A stretch of 13,114 nucleotides of DNA from positions 1 through 13,114 of the forward strand of contig JACKBR010000088.1 of the NCBI GenBank assembly GCA_020634495.1, given 5' to 3'. Positions 12,972-13,114 of the stretch are shown one piece after another. The position numbers and the translations under genes are program-made. Numbering within the stretch: position 1 is the stretch's first letter; every line of letters starts with the position of its first letter. This DNA is from Ardenticatenaceae bacterium (GTDB lineage Bacteria > Chloroflexota > Anaerolineae > Promineifilales > Promineifilaceae). Below the pieces are notes generated by a model. It was given only the letters and a program-made list of their open reading frames with translations, searched no databases and was not told the origin of the DNA.

Positions 12972-13114
12972 CTACCCTACATCGCCATTACAGCAATGGA
13001 GGGTGAGAATTAGTCAAACAACATGCAGTTAACAAGCATGGGAGAATACGTTAGGGTCTGCAGAGAGCCTTTCTTGAGTGTACGTGTAACACGAACACCC
13101 AGCTATATTTATGT
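12972..13114. other. Sequence upstream of the truncated RHS tip
   Basis: Continuing the toxin frame past the TAG gives residues with no RHS character, so the RHS homology appears to stop near 12972, marking a probable recombination breakpoint. A small CATGC/GCATG hairpin (13022-13040) is visible; nothing else is recognised. Confidence 0.4.

Noticed and set aside
1..13114. CRISPR array or tRNA/rRNA gene
   Set aside because: No regularly spaced direct repeats of CRISPR type and no tRNA cloverleaf or rRNA segments were noticed on either strand.

Overview
The window is bacterial and probably from a Chloroflexota (Anaerolineae-like) genome or a large accessory element of one. This rests mainly on the single-stranded DNA-binding protein, whose sequence I recognise as close to that group; it was not tested. 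Most genes lie on the minus strand. Base composition is patchy: the ATPase gene on the left is AT-rich and the polymerase-like gene is GC-rich. There are also a transposon, a truncated toxin gene and decayed remnants, so this looks like an accessory, recombining region.

Layout. Positions 1-395 hold nothing I can call. 396-3200 (-) is a large STAND-type P-loop ATPase ending in five TPR repeats. 3201-4134 has no convincing gene but holds a possible kinase-ATPase remnant and a strongly folded, G-quadruplex-bearing stretch. From 8531 down to 4135 (-) runs a compact cassette read in the order RNase HI, an unknown 111-residue protein, an 873-residue polymerase-like protein, SSB, and an unlisted 44-residue membrane microprotein. 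A hairpin with a T-tract lies between every adjacent pair and also before RNase HI. 8609-8954 holds coding remnants. 8955-9773 (-) encodes a KilA-N protein whose gene contains a perfect 32-bp palindrome. 10295-11515 (+) is an IS110-family recombinase with a hairpin-rich leader that could encode its bridge RNA. 11666-12971 (-) is a detached RHS toxin tip (Toxin_44-like) with an overlapping candidate immunity gene.

Main point. The 873-residue protein carries, in the right order, motifs shared by the two-barrel RNA polymerase superfamily (eukaryotic RDR/QDE-1, phage YonO, bacterial beta-prime): DGSGQVS, a GG..KG motif, RxP, EGxIxLxP, a DGDD active-site loop, and a later LG..xN/VKTG block. It sits with RNase HI (destroys RNA in RNA-DNA hybrids) and SSB (binds single-stranded DNA). 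The set suggests RNA synthesis on single-stranded or displaced DNA, for example a primer- or R-loop-making replication or defence module. The function is inference; the motif matches are visible in the sequence.

The palindrome ACGGCCGT occurs nine times (18 CGGCCG cores), both in genes and between them, like a HIP1-type genome-wide repeat word.
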